A stretch of DNA of 64,000 bases, taken from NCBI GenBank assembly GCA_964574635.1, contig CAZNOG010000010.1, positions 56,266-120,265 on the forward strand. Reading direction: 5' to 3'. Under the pieces are notes generated by a model, which was not told the DNA's origin, did not search any database, and was given only the letters and a program-made list of their open reading frames with translations. Of this stretch, positions 34,240-43,404 are shown piece by piece; position 1 is the first letter of the stretch, and the number at the start of each line of letters is the position of its first letter. Source of the DNA: CAZNOG01 sp964574635 (lineage in GTDB: Bacteria; Bacteroidota; Bacteroidia; Flavobacteriales_D; Cryomorphaceae). A program made the position numbers and the translations under genes.

Positions 34240-36615
34240 TCACCGCCTTCCGCCCGAGTAGGTCATGGCGTCTCCCTTGCCGAAGCCGTAGCTGAATCCC
34301 AGCGTGATGTACCGACCTCGCGTGCCCCAACTGTACGAGGCGTACGACGGGTTGTCGATGGTCATCTCCCATCTGCGGGTTTCAAACAGGTCTTGCACGC
34401 CGATGTTGATCACACCTCGGCCGTTCCAAAGTCTTTTGCGCACACCCATGTCGGCGTAGAACTGGTCCGAGCGGATGCCTTGCACGGTGCGTTGTTCGGA
34501 GCGGTAATTCCCGGTCAATTCCACCTCGAAGGCCGCGGGTAAATTCACCCGGGTTGTGAGTTTGGCGGTCCACTGGTCGTCGGAAAAGTCGAAGTTCTCG
34601 TCTTCGAAATTCCCGGTACGGGTGTAGTATCCGTAATTGAAATCCCCGTTGAAGGACAGCTTGTCCGTGGGGCTGTATTTTCCGTTCACTTCCAAACCGG
34701 TGTTGTGGTTTTCACCGATGTTCATCGGCAGGGAGGTCCGTACGTTCCCGTCGAAAAGGTTCACCCTTTCCATCACCCCCGTGGTGTGAAGGTGGTAGAT
34801 ACCCGCGTTGAAAGAATACTTTTCGAAAATGAATATCCCCGTCAATTCGTAGGAATTGGTGTATTCGGGTTGGAGTTCCGGGTTCCCCCTGCGGATGTTG
34901 TAGTTGTCCGTCAGGTTGAAAAACGGATTCAAGTGCCACAACCGGGGTCGGTAGATTCTTTTGGAGTATCCCGCTTGAAGCGAAAAGCGTTCGGAGATTT
35001 TATACGAAGTATGCGCCGAGGGAAAGAGGTCGGTGTACACTTGGTCGTTGCCCTGTTCCGAATCCACCAAGGTCGTGGTCAGATCCGTCCTTTCCGCGCG
35101 CAGACCCAACTTCAAGCCCCATTTGTCCGCTTCGAACCCTCCCGTGGCATAGCCCGCGAGCACCGACTGGTCGTATTCGAAATTGTTCGATTGGTTGGGG
35201 TCCACCACCCATTCTCCGTCTTCCTGATTGCGCACCTCGTAGTCGTTTCCCACGTCGTTCATTTGGTACTGCCCACCTATTTCCAGCGTAATTCGATCTG
35301 AAAAAGGACGCGTGTAGTCCAATTTAAAGGTGTAGTCGTTTTGTCTGAAATTGGTTTCCGTTTGCTGTCGTTCCAAAACGCCGCTATCGTCGCTGTTCAA
35401 AAAAGAAGAGGATTGTTCCTTGCTGAAGGAATTCCCCAGTGCGCTGAACACCAAATCGTGGTTTTCATAATCGGCAAAATCGCGCTTGTACTGCAAATCG
35501 TAGTGCCATTTCGGGTTGGAAGCTTCCGTTTCCTCTTCCCGTTCCCAGGCCGAGATCAGCGCATCGCCGGGGCCCAATTGGCGGAAGGAAGTATTCGAAG
35601 GCTGATCCTCGTCTTCAAAGGCGTACCTTCCCGAGAGCGTCAGCACGTCCCGATCGCTGATGTGGTAGTCGGTACCGAGGGTGATATTGAAAAAGGTCTC
35701 GTTTCGGTACGACGTCCCGAGGCTTATCAAAGTCGTGTCGGTCAGCTTGTTGTGGTTGGAAGATTCCCGATCCCGGGGCATGGACCGATACCCGCCGCCG
35801 ATTTGGGTGAAAAAGTTGAAGTTTTCCGTGCGTCTGTTCAGGCTCACGCCCACGTTGTGGTTGTCCGGGATCCCCGTATTTACGGTGATCGAGCCGTTCA
35901 AACCCCGCTTCTCTTCTTTCTTCAGCACGATATTCAGAATCCCCGAGGTGCCTTCCGCGTCGTATTTCGCCGACGGGTTGGTGATCACTTCGATGCTCTC
36001 GATCATGTCGGCCGTAATGGTTCCCAGCACGTTGTTGTCGCTTTCCGTCAGCACAGAGGGCTTCCCGTTGATCAGGATTTGCACTCCGGCGCGGCCCCGC
36101 AGACTTATCTCCCCTTCGATGTCCACGTTCACCGAAGGCACGTTGTTCAGCACTTCCATGGCGTTCATCCCCGAGGTGCTGATGTCCTGCCCCACGTTAA
36201 ACACCCGTTTGTCCAGTTTGAACTCCGTGCGCGAGCGTTCGCCCGTCACCTCCACGGCTTCGAGCAATTGGCTGTCTTCGGTAATGGTGATGGTCCCCAA
36301 ATCCAACCTGCCCGAAGCGGAGGCCGGAATGTCGACCGTTTTTTCCTGAAACCCCAAAAAATTGATTCGGATGTATTTCCCTTCCGCGCCGTCCAGTCTC
36401 AGTTCAAAGTCCCCGTCGTCTCCGGTGGTCGTCCCCGTCAGTATGGTTTCGGTACTTCTTTCCACCACCGCCACAGTGGCGTACGGCACGCCTTGTCCCG
36501 AGCGGGAATCCACGATTCTTCCCTGAATGTCCAGTCGTTGCGCCACCGCGGAAAAGGAGCACAGCAGCGTGAAAAGTAATGCGGAAGCAAGCAGTGGTTT
36601 GTTCAATTTCGTCAT
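34240..36615 (-). CDS. TonB-dependent receptor-like outer-membrane protein
   Basis: A 791-residue outer-membrane protein. Signal peptide (ends SAVAQ), a carboxypeptidase-regulatory-like beta-sandwich (residues ~28-115: IQGRIVDSRSGQGVPYATVAV, LNFLGF-like strand IRINFLGFQEKTVDI), a plug domain (~130-235: VLNNVPSVNVDIEGEISLRG, VQILINGKPSVL, IESIEVITNPSAKYDAEGTSG, NIVLKK) and a large barrel of the OMP_b-brl_3 type ending in ITLGFSYGFGKGDAM. The motif ITNPSAKYDAEGTSGILNIV is typical of this sub-family. It lacks SusC traits and has no SusD neighbour, so uptake of a metal chelate, peptide or small molecule, or a structural role, are all possible. Confidence 0.92.
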   Translation of the reverse strand: MTKLNKPLLASALLFTLLCSFSAVAQRLDIQGRIVDSRSGQGVPYATVAVVERSTETILTGTTTGDDGDFELRLDGAEGKYIRINFLGFQEKTVDIPASASGRLDLGTITITEDSQLLEAVEVTGERSRTEFKLDKRVFNVGQDISTSGMNAMEVLNNVPSVNVDIEGEISLRGRAGVQILINGKPSVLTESDNNVLGTITADMIESIEVITNPSAKYDAEGTSGILNIVLKKEEKRGLNGSITVNTGIPDNHNVGVSLNRRTENFNFFTQIGGGYRSMPRDRESSNHNKLTDTTLISLGTSYRNETFFNITLGTDYHISDRDVLTLSGRYAFEDEDQPSNTSFRQLGPGDALISAWEREEETEASNPKWHYDLQYKRDFADYENHDLVFSALGNSFSKEQSSSFLNSDDSGVLERQQTETNFRQNDYTFKLDYTRPFSDRITLEIGGQYQMNDVGNDYEVRNQEDGEWVVDPNQSNNFEYDQSVLAGYATGGFEADKWGLKLGLRAERTDLTTTLVDSEQGNDQVYTDLFPSAHTSYKISERFSLQAGYSKRIYRPRLWHLNPFFNLTDNYNIRRGNPELQPEYTNSYELTGIFIFEKYSFNAGIYHLHTTGVMERVNLFDGNVRTSLPMNIGENHNTGLEVNGKYSPTDKLSFNGDFNYGYYTRTGNFEDENFDFSDDQWTAKLTTRVNLPAAFEVELTGNYRSEQRTVQGIRSDQFYADMGVRKRLWNGRGVINIGVQDLFETRRWEMTIDNPSYASYSWGTRGRYITLGFSYGFGKGDAMTYSGGRR

Positions 36616-36641
36616 AATTGGCGATTCGGGTTTTCAATCCG

Positions 36642-36649
36642 CAAAGTTA
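36642..36649 (-). promoter_or_regulatory. -7 box of the TonB-type receptor gene
   Basis: Minus-strand TAACTTTG, exact TAnnTTTG, 26 bp upstream of the ATG at 36615. Confidence 0.65.
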
Positions 36650-37088
36650 CGCCTATTCAATGTCGAAAGGCTCGTTTTCGTGCCCTCCCTGTCCTTCCGC
36701 CTCGTCGTTTTGGTAAATTTAACTCCTTGCAAACATTGGATTTGGCCATTTCCTTTTGTCGGGTTTTCGGGGGTGTCCCGGCTCTTTCGATTCCGGCGGC
36801 GTGCTGCACTCACTTCGTCAGCCATAAAACCGCTCCCAAACCACCTTTGTTTTCCGCCGGGCCGGTCTACCGCCTTTACCCGCGCCCGCCGTGCCTTGCG
36901 GCGCAATGCCGCCCTACGAGCTTCCCTGTCGCTGTCGGGCGGCAGCGCCGCTTACGGCCGGCGGTTGCGGGGTACCGGCGTCCGCCCTCACCCGTTGCGA
37001 TCGGATGCATGTCGTACCGGACGAGATGGCCTCGTTCCCGGAAAATTCCGGTTTTCCGGTATATTTACCCGCAAAATTTTGTCATATA
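36650..37088. other. Intergenic between divergent receptor and M49 peptidase, no gene seen
   Basis: About 440 bp, GC-rich between 36780 and 36990 and AT-rich just before the peptidase start. An open frame runs into the peptidase from the left but encodes nothing recognisable before the lipoprotein signal. Confidence 0.5.
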
Positions 37089-39173
37089 ATGAAAAACACA
37101 TCGGTTAACCAAGTGAACTTAAGCGTCTTTCAGAACCTTCTGTGGGCGTTGGCCCTGATTTTTGCCGTGGCGTCATGCACCCCCGGCGATACTTCCGATT
37201 CGTCGAAAGCCGCCGTGGACTCGACTTCCACGGATGATTCTGACGAAAATTTCGAGTACATGACGGAGCAATTCGCGGACGTCAAGATTCTGCGTTACCG
37301 CATTCCCGCGTGGGACATGCTCTCGCTCAACGAAAAGAAGCTCGTCTATTATCTGGTGGAAGCCGGACTCTCCGGACGGGACATCATGTACGACCAGAAC
37401 TACAAGCACAACTTGCTGATCAGAAATACCCTCGAAAACATTTATAAAAACTACGAGGGCGAGCGCTCGGGCGCGGACTGGGACAGCTTCGTGCTGTATC
37501 TCAAACGCATTTGGTTTTCCAACGGCATCCACCACCACTACTCTTACGACAAATTCGAACCCGGCTTTTCGCGTGAGTACCTGACCGAATTGCTCGACGC
37601 CACCGGCTCCACTCTCGACGAAGAGGTGATGGACGCGATTTTCGACCCCGGCGTCGACGCCAAAAAAGTGAGCAAAGAAGCCGGTGCGGATCTCGTCGCG
37701 AGCAGCGCCGTCAACTTTTACGGTGAAGGCGTGACCCAAAATGACGTGGAAAACTTCTATGCCGCGATGCGCAATCCCGACGACGAGAGACCCGTGGCTT
37801 ACGGACTCAATTCAAAACTGGTCAAAAACGCTTCAGGCCAACTCGAAGAAGTGGTCTACAAAATCGACGGACTCTACGGACCGGCCATCGAAAGGATCGT
37901 GTACTGGTTGGAAAAAGCCCGGGACGTCACGGAGAATCAAGCCCAAGCCGACGCCCTGGATTTGTTGATCGAATACTACAAAACCGGCGACCTGAAAACT
38001 TGGGATGAATACAACGTGGCCTGGGTGCAGGACACCACCGGCACGGTAGACTACATCAACGGTTTCATCGAAGTGTACAACGACCCCATGGGGTACAGAG
38101 GTTCGTACGAAACCATCGTCGAGATCAAAGACCTCGAAGCCTCGGAGCAGATGAGGGTATTGGCCGACCACGCCCAGTACTTCGAGAGCAATTCACCCAT
38201 CGACGACGAGTACAAGAAGGAAAACGTCGTGGGCATCAGCTACAACTTCATCAACGTGGCCGGCGAGGCCGGTGACGCGTCGCCCACCACGCCCATCGGG
38301 GTGAACCTCCCCAACTCCGACTGGATCCGCAAAGAGTACGGGTCCAAATCGGTGAGCTTGGGCAACATCGTGGAGGCTTACGACAAAGCCGGCACCAAAG
38401 GATTTTTGGAAGAATTCGGAAACGACTCGGCCGAGGTGGAGCGCGCGCGCCTGTACTCGGCTCAAGCCGGCAAGTTGCACACCGCTTTGCACGAAGTGAT
38501 CGGGCACGCCAGTGGAAAACTCGCGCCGGGTGTGGCCTCGCCCAAGGAAGCCCTGAAAAATTACGCGTCCACTTTGGAAGAAGCCCGCGCCGATTTGGTG
38601 GCCCTGTACTACATCATGGACCCGAAGCTGGTTGAATTCGGAGTGATGGACGACCTCGACGTGGGCCGAACATCTTACGACGGCTACATCAAAAACGGAT
38701 TGATGCTCCAACTGCGTCGCTTGAGCAAAGGGGCCAACATCGAGCAAGACCACATGCGCAACCGCCAGATGGTAGCCGCTTGGGTATTCGAAAAAGGCGA
38801 AGCCGACAGCGTGATCGTCAAAGAGGTCCGGGACGGCAAGACGTATTTCGACATCCGCGACTACGACGCCCTGCGCGACCTCTTCGGCGAATTGCTGAAA
38901 GAAGTGCAGCGCATCAAATCGGAAGGAGACTTCGAAGCCGGCCGGGATTTGGTTGAAACCTACGGTGTGATCGTAGACGGCGACATTTACGACGAAGTCA
39001 TCGAGCGTACCGAACGGTTCAAGAGTGCACCCTACGGCGGATTTATCAATCCCCGGTTGGTTGCCGTTGAAGAGAACGGGGAAATCGTAGACGTGCGGGT
39101 GGAGTACCCCGACGATTTCACCGAGCAAATGTTGGAATACGGAGAGAAATACTCCAATCTCCCCGTGAAGTAA
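37089..39173 (+). CDS. Dipeptidyl-peptidase III-like (M49) lipoprotein
   Basis: A 694-residue zinc peptidase. The N-terminus is a lipoprotein signal with lipobox AVASC, then a Ser/Asp/Thr-rich linker, then the M49 domain. The zinc site is HEVIGH (His ~467; HExxGH motif) with the downstream third ligand in EEARADL (Glu ~497). Other conserved parts are NFINVAGEAGDASPTTPIGVNLPN and RHMRNRQM-like HMRNRQMVAAWVFEKG (read in segments). It removes N-terminal dipeptides from oligopeptides, and the lipid anchor suggests an envelope location. The start at 37089 (MKNTSVNQVN) was chosen as the signal-peptide start; the earlier open frame is promoter DNA. A perfect terminator follows at 39200. Confidence 0.93.
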   Translation: MKNTSVNQVNLSVFQNLLWALALIFAVASCTPGDTSDSSKAAVDSTSTDDSDENFEYMTEQFADVKILRYRIPAWDMLSLNEKKLVYYLVEAGLSGRDIMYDQNYKHNLLIRNTLENIYKNYEGERSGADWDSFVLYLKRIWFSNGIHHHYSYDKFEPGFSREYLTELLDATGSTLDEEVMDAIFDPGVDAKKVSKEAGADLVASSAVNFYGEGVTQNDVENFYAAMRNPDDERPVAYGLNSKLVKNASGQLEEVVYKIDGLYGPAIERIVYWLEKARDVTENQAQADALDLLIEYYKTGDLKTWDEYNVAWVQDTTGTVDYINGFIEVYNDPMGYRGSYETIVEIKDLEASEQMRVLADHAQYFESNSPIDDEYKKENVVGISYNFINVAGEAGDASPTTPIGVNLPNSDWIRKEYGSKSVSLGNIVEAYDKAGTKGFLEEFGNDSAEVERARLYSAQAGKLHTALHEVIGHASGKLAPGVASPKEALKNYASTLEEARADLVALYYIMDPKLVEFGVMDDLDVGRTSYDGYIKNGLMLQLRRLSKGANIEQDHMRNRQMVAAWVFEKGEADSVIVKEVRDGKTYFDIRDYDALRDLFGELLKEVQRIKSEGDFEAGRDLVETYGVIVDGDIYDEVIERTERFKSAPYGGFINPRLVAVEENGEIVDVRVEYPDDFTEQMLEYGEKYSNLPVK

Positions 39174-39199
39174 AGGCGCTTCGTTCCGCGCAGAAACCA

Positions 39200-39234
39200 A
39201 TCGCCCCGAAACGAATTTCGGGGCGATTTTTTTT
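39200..39234 (+). terminator. Rho-independent terminator of the M49 gene
   Basis: Perfect 12-bp arms ATCGCCCCGAAA / TTTCGGGGCGAT around CGAA, followed by a run of T. Confidence 0.9.
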
Positions 39235-39276
39235 GTCGCCAAGTGGGAGAGGTTCCCGGTCGGGAGACCCATAGGC

Positions 39277-39305
39277 AAAAAAAAGCCCCCCGAAAATCGG
39301 GGGGC
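39277..39305 (-). terminator. Rho-independent terminator of the cold-shock gene
   Basis: GCCCCCCGA / TCGGGGGGC, 3-nt loop, with eight A on the + strand (T-run on the minus strand); ~29 bp past the csp stop. Confidence 0.9.
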
Positions 39306-39333
39306 GTACAAATTTATGTGAAGAACACCGTAC

Positions 39334-39525
39334 TTACGCTTGTTTCACATTTACGGCGTTCAAGCCTTTTTTGCCTTCGGTTACGTCGTAGGTTACGCGG
39401 TCATCGGCGGTGATTTTGTCGATGAGGCCACTCACGTGAACGAATACCTCTTTGTTGGTTTCTTCGTCTCGGATGAAACCATAACCTTTGGTTTCGTCGA
39501 AGAACTTTACTGTTCCGGTTTGCAT
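39334..39525 (-). CDS. Cold-shock protein (CspA family)
   Basis: A 63-residue single OB-fold RNA/DNA chaperone. MQTGTVKFFDETKGYGFI contains RNP1 (KGYGFI), and VFVHVS is RNP2; the end GLNAVNVKQA completes the family length. Csp proteins melt RNA secondary structure and act in cold or general stress. The start at 39525 is the family start; the frame extends upstream without similarity. A perfect -7 box lies ~28 bp upstream and a strong terminator follows, so it is a monocistronic unit. Confidence 0.97.
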   Translation of the reverse strand: MQTGTVKFFDETKGYGFIRDEETNKEVFVHVSGLIDKITADDRVTYDVTEGKKGLNAVNVKQA

Positions 39526-39552
39526 TGAAATAAATGAATTAAAAATGAGTGC

Positions 39553-39560
39553 CAAAGGTA
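39553..39560 (-). promoter_or_regulatory. -7 box of the cold-shock gene
   Basis: Minus-strand TACCTTTG, exact TAnnTTTG, ~28 bp before the ATG at 39525; a T-rich stretch lies further upstream. Confidence 0.65.
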
Positions 39561-39657
39561 AAACAAAAACGGTACGAATGCACCAAGGCGTAAAAATTTT
39601 TCCGGGCACCGATTTTCCCTCCTCCGCAGTTCAGCCGCAAGGGCCGGTCGTCGCCGC

Positions 39658-41202
39658 TCAAGCCCCGGTATTTCCGGGGAGGTTTTCGCGGTAAACGCGG
39701 TACACGTCGAGGCGTCGGTCTTGCAAATTTCTGACCGTGCCGAAACGATGAAGCTCCCGAAGCAGGTCCAAATCGACGTCGGCCAGGAGGATCATTTCCG
39801 TATTTGCGGTGGCTTCGGCTTTGATTCCGTTTGAAGGAAAGGCGAAATCGCAGGGAGTAAACACCGCCGACTGGGCGAAGCGCACGTCCATGTTGTCGAC
39901 TTTGGGCAAGTTGCCCACGCTGCCCGCAATGGCGACGTAGCATTCGTTTTCAATGGCTCGCGCCCTCGCGCAGTACCGCACGCGGGAATACGCGTTTTGC
40001 GTATCGGTGTGGAAGGGAACGAAAAGAATGCGCATGTTTTGCTCCGCCATGAGCCGGGCCGGCTCGGGGAATTCCACGTCGTAGCAGATCAACACGCCTA
40101 TGGGGCCGCAATCGGTTTGGATGACTTTCACCTCGTTTCCGCCGTACATTCCCCAGGCCCTCGCCTCGTCGGGAGTGATGTGGAGTTTGGAGTAGCTCTC
40201 GTTGGTGCCGTTGCGCCGGTACACGTATCCCACGTTGTAGAGTTTGTTGTCTTCGCCGATGTGGGGCATGCTCCCGCCCACGATGTTCACGTTGTACGCC
40301 ACCGCCAATTGCTGTAGCCGGGTTCGGACTTCATCGGAATAGCCGGCGAGCTTTCGCATGGCTTCGGCGTCGCCCCGGTCGTTGAAATTGGCCATGAGCG
40401 GGGCGTTGAAAAACTCGGGCAGCAAAGCGAAATCGGCGTTGTAGCCGGCCACCGAGTCGATGAAAAACTCGATTTGCTTGAAAAGTTCGTCGGCGTCGGC
40501 GTACGGGCGCATTTGCCACTGAATGAGTCCGAGGCGCACGATGGATTGGGATGTGCCCGGGGTAGGCCACTTTTTCTCGTAGTAGATATTGTCCCACTTC
40601 AACAGCACGGCGTATTCCCGGGATTCGTGGTCGCCGACCAGGTAGTTTTTCAGGATTTTGACGACGCGAAAATCGTTGGCCAACTGAAAATCCAGCGTGG
40701 GATCTTTGATCTCCCTTTGCTTCACCTTTTCGAGGTATTGGCGGGGGCTGAGGTCGGGATATTTGTGGAATCCCGGGATGCGGCCGCCGAACACGATGCC
40801 GCGCAGGTTGAGCCGTTCGCAGAGGTCGCGTCTCGCGTCGTACAATCGCCGTCCGAGGCGCATGCCCCGGTATTCGGGTCGCACGAAGGTGTCGATGCCG
40901 TACAGTACGTCGCCCACCGGCGAGTGGGTGTCGAAGGTGTAGTTGCCGGTAATCGACTTGTAGTCGTGGTCGTCGCCGAAGTGATCGTAGTTGATGATCA
41001 GGGAGAGGGAGCAGCCCACCAGCACTTCGTCGTCGAAGATGGCGATTTGTCCTTGGGGGAAAATGGCCAGGAGGCGCTTGATGTCTTCTTCCCTCCACAA
41101 CCCCGAGGTCCATTTCTGGTAGGCCGCGGCCATGGCCTCTTTGAGGGCGGGGTAGTCTTCGGGTTCCAAATGGCGGAGGGTGATTTTGCCGACGTGTTCC
41201 AT
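39658..41202 (-). CDS. GNAT acetyltransferase - nitrilase (carbon-nitrogen hydrolase) fusion
   Basis: A 514-residue cytoplasmic two-domain protein. Residues ~5-200 are a GNAT domain (ITLRHLEPEDYPALKEAM, VRPEYRGMRLGRRLYDARR with the acetyl-CoA loop). Residues ~222-505 are a nitrilase-superfamily amidase with the Glu-Lys-Cys triad: Glu in LLPEFFN (~259), Lys in YSKLHITPDE (~339) and Cys in VLICYDVEFPE (~372). This fusion is known in several bacteria as bifunctional GNAT/carbon-nitrogen hydrolase; its substrates are not established. An acyl transfer or amide hydrolysis on a shared metabolite is plausible. It has its own -7 box. Confidence 0.93.
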   Translation of the reverse strand: MEHVGKITLRHLEPEDYPALKEAMAAAYQKWTSGLWREEDIKRLLAIFPQGQIAIFDDEVLVGCSLSLIINYDHFGDDHDYKSITGNYTFDTHSPVGDVLYGIDTFVRPEYRGMRLGRRLYDARRDLCERLNLRGIVFGGRIPGFHKYPDLSPRQYLEKVKQREIKDPTLDFQLANDFRVVKILKNYLVGDHESREYAVLLKWDNIYYEKKWPTPGTSQSIVRLGLIQWQMRPYADADELFKQIEFFIDSVAGYNADFALLPEFFNAPLMANFNDRGDAEAMRKLAGYSDEVRTRLQQLAVAYNVNIVGGSMPHIGEDNKLYNVGYVYRRNGTNESYSKLHITPDEARAWGMYGGNEVKVIQTDCGPIGVLICYDVEFPEPARLMAEQNMRILFVPFHTDTQNAYSRVRYCARARAIENECYVAIAGSVGNLPKVDNMDVRFAQSAVFTPCDFAFPSNGIKAEATANTEMILLADVDLDLLRELHRFGTVRNLQDRRLDVYRVYRENLPGNTGA

Positions 41203-41227
41203 GGGGTGCGTGTTGTGAATTGGTTTA

Positions 41228-41235
41228 CAAATTTA
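41228..41235 (-). promoter_or_regulatory. -7 box of the GNAT-nitrilase gene
   Basis: Minus-strand TAAATTTG, exact TAnnTTTG, 25 bp upstream of the ATG at 41202. Confidence 0.6.
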
Positions 41236-41283
41236 GTGAACGCAACCTCGGTTCGGACCAAAGTCCGAATGGAAAGGGGGAAT

Positions 41284-41311
41284 AAAAAAAGCGGAGGTCG
41301 AAACCTCCGCT
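41284..41311 (-). terminator. Rho-independent terminator of the coiled-coil lipoprotein gene
   Basis: AGCGGAGGT / ACCTCCGCT around CGAA with seven A on the + strand (T-run on minus), ~47 bp past the stop at 41358. Confidence 0.88.
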
Positions 41312-41357
41312 CTTCAGCATGCACCGTAAAGATGCCAAGGATGTGTTAGAACCCCAA

Positions 41358-41891
41358 TCAGGCGTTGTCGGCGTTGTCGCGGTCCATTTTCTCCTTAAGC
41401 TCGTTCCAACGCTCACGCGTGCCATCCTTGAGATCTTCCCAGTGCTCGTCAATCCATTCTTTGGTCGATTCATATCCCTCTTCGATGTCGTCGCCCGCTT
41501 CGTCCAGTGCGTCACCGGCATCGTCGGTGCGGGTTTGCCACCACTCCTCGAGGTCGTCCATACGTTGATCGGCCTCGGCATTGAGGTTTTCGGATTCCAT
41601 TCTCCATTCTTCGATGTCGCGCTCCACTTCCGCTCTGGCGTTATCCAATTCGGTGCGGATTTCCGCGGACGCATCGGTGTACGCTTCTTCGGCGCGGGCT
41701 GACAATCGATCGTATTCATTTTCTATTTCCGCCCAGTCGACGTTCGCGTTGTTGTCAACAACGCGCTCCACGCTGTCGCGGAAATTTTCCAAGTCATTAA
41801 TGGCTTCACTGCGTTGCATATCGCGATTTGCGGGATCACATGCCACGGCAATCATCAGTACTGAGGCGAGTATTCCAAATTGAATTTTCAT
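41358..41891 (-). CDS. Acidic helical lipoprotein
   Basis: A 177-residue protein with lipobox IAVAC (Cys ~18). The mature part is almost entirely charged helix rich in Glu, Asp, Arg and Trp with repeats such as EEWRMESENLN, LEEWWQTRTDDAGDALDE and TKEWIDEHWEDLKDGTRERW; heptad-like spacing suggests a long coiled coil or helical bundle under the outer membrane, similar in character to small stress-inducible envelope proteins (apolipoprotein-like repeats). The function is unknown. The next gene upstream on the same strand is a DUF2383 ferritin-like protein, and each has its own terminator. Confidence 0.75.
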   Translation of the reverse strand: MKIQFGILASVLMIAVACDPANRDMQRSEAINDLENFRDSVERVVDNNANVDWAEIENEYDRLSARAEEAYTDASAEIRTELDNARAEVERDIEEWRMESENLNAEADQRMDDLEEWWQTRTDDAGDALDEAGDDIEEGYESTKEWIDEHWEDLKDGTRERWNELKEKMDRDNADNA

Positions 41892-42157
41892 GATTATTTG
41901 TTTGGTTGGTTGTTGTGCTTTTGCCGTGGTGATTCAAATTAGAATCCAAAAAATCGCTCTTCTTCGAAGGGCGCACATTGTTTTTGTTATTGCTCTGGAT
42001 TACAGTGAAGTATAAGTGCATTAATTTTTTCCGGAATCCTTCTTTCCCGGGAATGGTGTGTGGAATAGCGTGCATGCGAATCCCCGGAATGTGGAATATG
42101 CCTCCACAGGTGTGGAAGGGGAGGTGGGGGATATGGGTGATCGGGAGCGGGGGATGG

Positions 42158-42192
42158 AAAAAAAAGTAGCCCACGGCATGTCCGTGGGCTAC
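42158..42192 (-). terminator. Rho-independent terminator of the DUF2383 gene
   Basis: GTAGCCCACGG / CCGTGGGCTAC, 11-bp arms, 5-nt loop, with eight A on the + strand (T-run on minus). Confidence 0.9.
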
Positions 42193-42283
42193 GCATATTG
42201 CAACCTCTTCAGCTTTGGGCTTGGTGTTTGGTTGGGATCGTTTGAAGTGCCGGAAACGATCCTTTCACATATTCCGAAAAGGC

Positions 42284-42727
42284 CTACGATTTATCATCTT
42301 CCAAAACCGGTGCCAATTCTCTCATGGTTCGTTCGGCGGCCATGATGGTATCGCGGTGTTTCATGAGGGTACTGAGCACGGAGGGAATGAAGCGCTCGTT
42401 CTTCAGAATCTTCTCGTAATCAGAGAGTGCGACGCTCTCGCCACGGGCGCATTCCCGGAGCAATTCTTTGTCGGAAAGAGGGTTGATGCTTTGGATGATT
42501 TTCATGAATCCACTGTGGAGGTCGCCCAAAACCGTGGTCTCGGAGTGTGGATTTATGCCCTGTGCGCCCATGATGTCTTCAAGTTCTTCGGCGAAGTGCT
42601 TTCGCTTGCGCGCATATGCTTCCAAAAAGTTTTTAAAGTTTTGGTTTTTAATATTTTCGGCAGCGTATTCATACCCGCGATATCCTTCTAAATTTCGTTT
42701 GTAGAGCAGGATGAGATCATTTTTCAT
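42284..42727 (-). CDS. PA2169/DUF2383 family four-helix protein
   Basis: A 147-residue ferritin-like four-helix bundle of the PA2169/DUF2383 type: LYKRNLEGYRGYEYAAENIKN, FLEAYARKRKHFAEELEDIM, LGDLHSGFMKIIQSINPLSD, LRECARGESVALSDYEKIL (read in segments). Glu and His residues in helices 1, 2 and 4 could bind a metal pair, as in ferritin-like folds, but whether they do is not known. Members are often linked to stress or stationary phase. It is a single-gene unit with a strong terminator. Confidence 0.85.
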   Translation of the reverse strand: MKNDLILLYKRNLEGYRGYEYAAENIKNQNFKNFLEAYARKRKHFAEELEDIMGAQGINPHSETTVLGDLHSGFMKIIQSINPLSDKELLRECARGESVALSDYEKILKNERFIPSVLSTLMKHRDTIMAAERTMRELAPVLEDDKS

Positions 42728-43340
42728 TGTCAGCTGAATTTTCCTTTTCCCCTCCGACCTGCCGGAAAGAGGGGAATTCGACGCGATTTACAATTTTCTC
42801 CACACTTTGAAGAATTATTCACCAATCATACGTTGCTTTCGGCCAAAAGATGGAAATAATTGAAATTCGCGATAAGTTGAGTTGATACGGAGCTTAGCAA
42901 AAATCAAACCTTTATTTATTGACCCTTGAAATAGAAGTGGTAAAGGGTTTTTGCGCAACGGCAAGGGGTATGTACTGAGGATATTTTTCCACGTTTGCAC
43001 TCCTCACTATGCCGGAATCGAGAGTATCGGGTGAGGGGCATAGGCGGCATCCTGCGGCGTCGGGCGGCGATAGGGACGAAAGCAGAGACGCGGCGACGAA
43101 GAAGCCGCGGTGAGGCTTATCGACCCCCGACGGCCGGCGACGGAGATACAGCCGGCGACCCGTCCCGGACGATGGGAGCGCAAATTCGATGCCGGCGGAA
43201 AATTTTCGTGGAAAAGAAGCTCTTCCCGTGCGAGGTCGGTTCCGGGCACCTCCAACGCATTCGTCTAAACCTTCGCCCGTCGGGGATTTCCCTGTGGATC
43301 GCGGTGTTGAATTGCAAATTAAAACATCATGCAAAAATTA
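42728..43340. other. Intergenic between divergent DUF2383 and dnaE genes, no gene seen
   Basis: About 610 bp. The half near the DUF2383 gene is AT-rich; 43000-43270 is very GC-rich with many CGG/CGA words. Short open frames on both strands have no protein-like pattern. No structured RNA could be supported by eye. Confidence 0.5.
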
Positions 43341-43363
43341 TTGGCTTATCGGTGTTCGTGGCG

Positions 43364-43371
43364 TAACTTTG
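43364..43371 (+). promoter_or_regulatory. -7 box of the dnaE-like gene, with -33 TTGG
   Basis: TAACTTTG (exact) with TTGG at 43341-43344, 19 bp between the two elements; the start codon is 34 bp downstream. Confidence 0.7.
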
Positions 43372-43404
43372 CCGTAGGAAACGGAAAACGGGAGGCAGTG
43401 GGAA

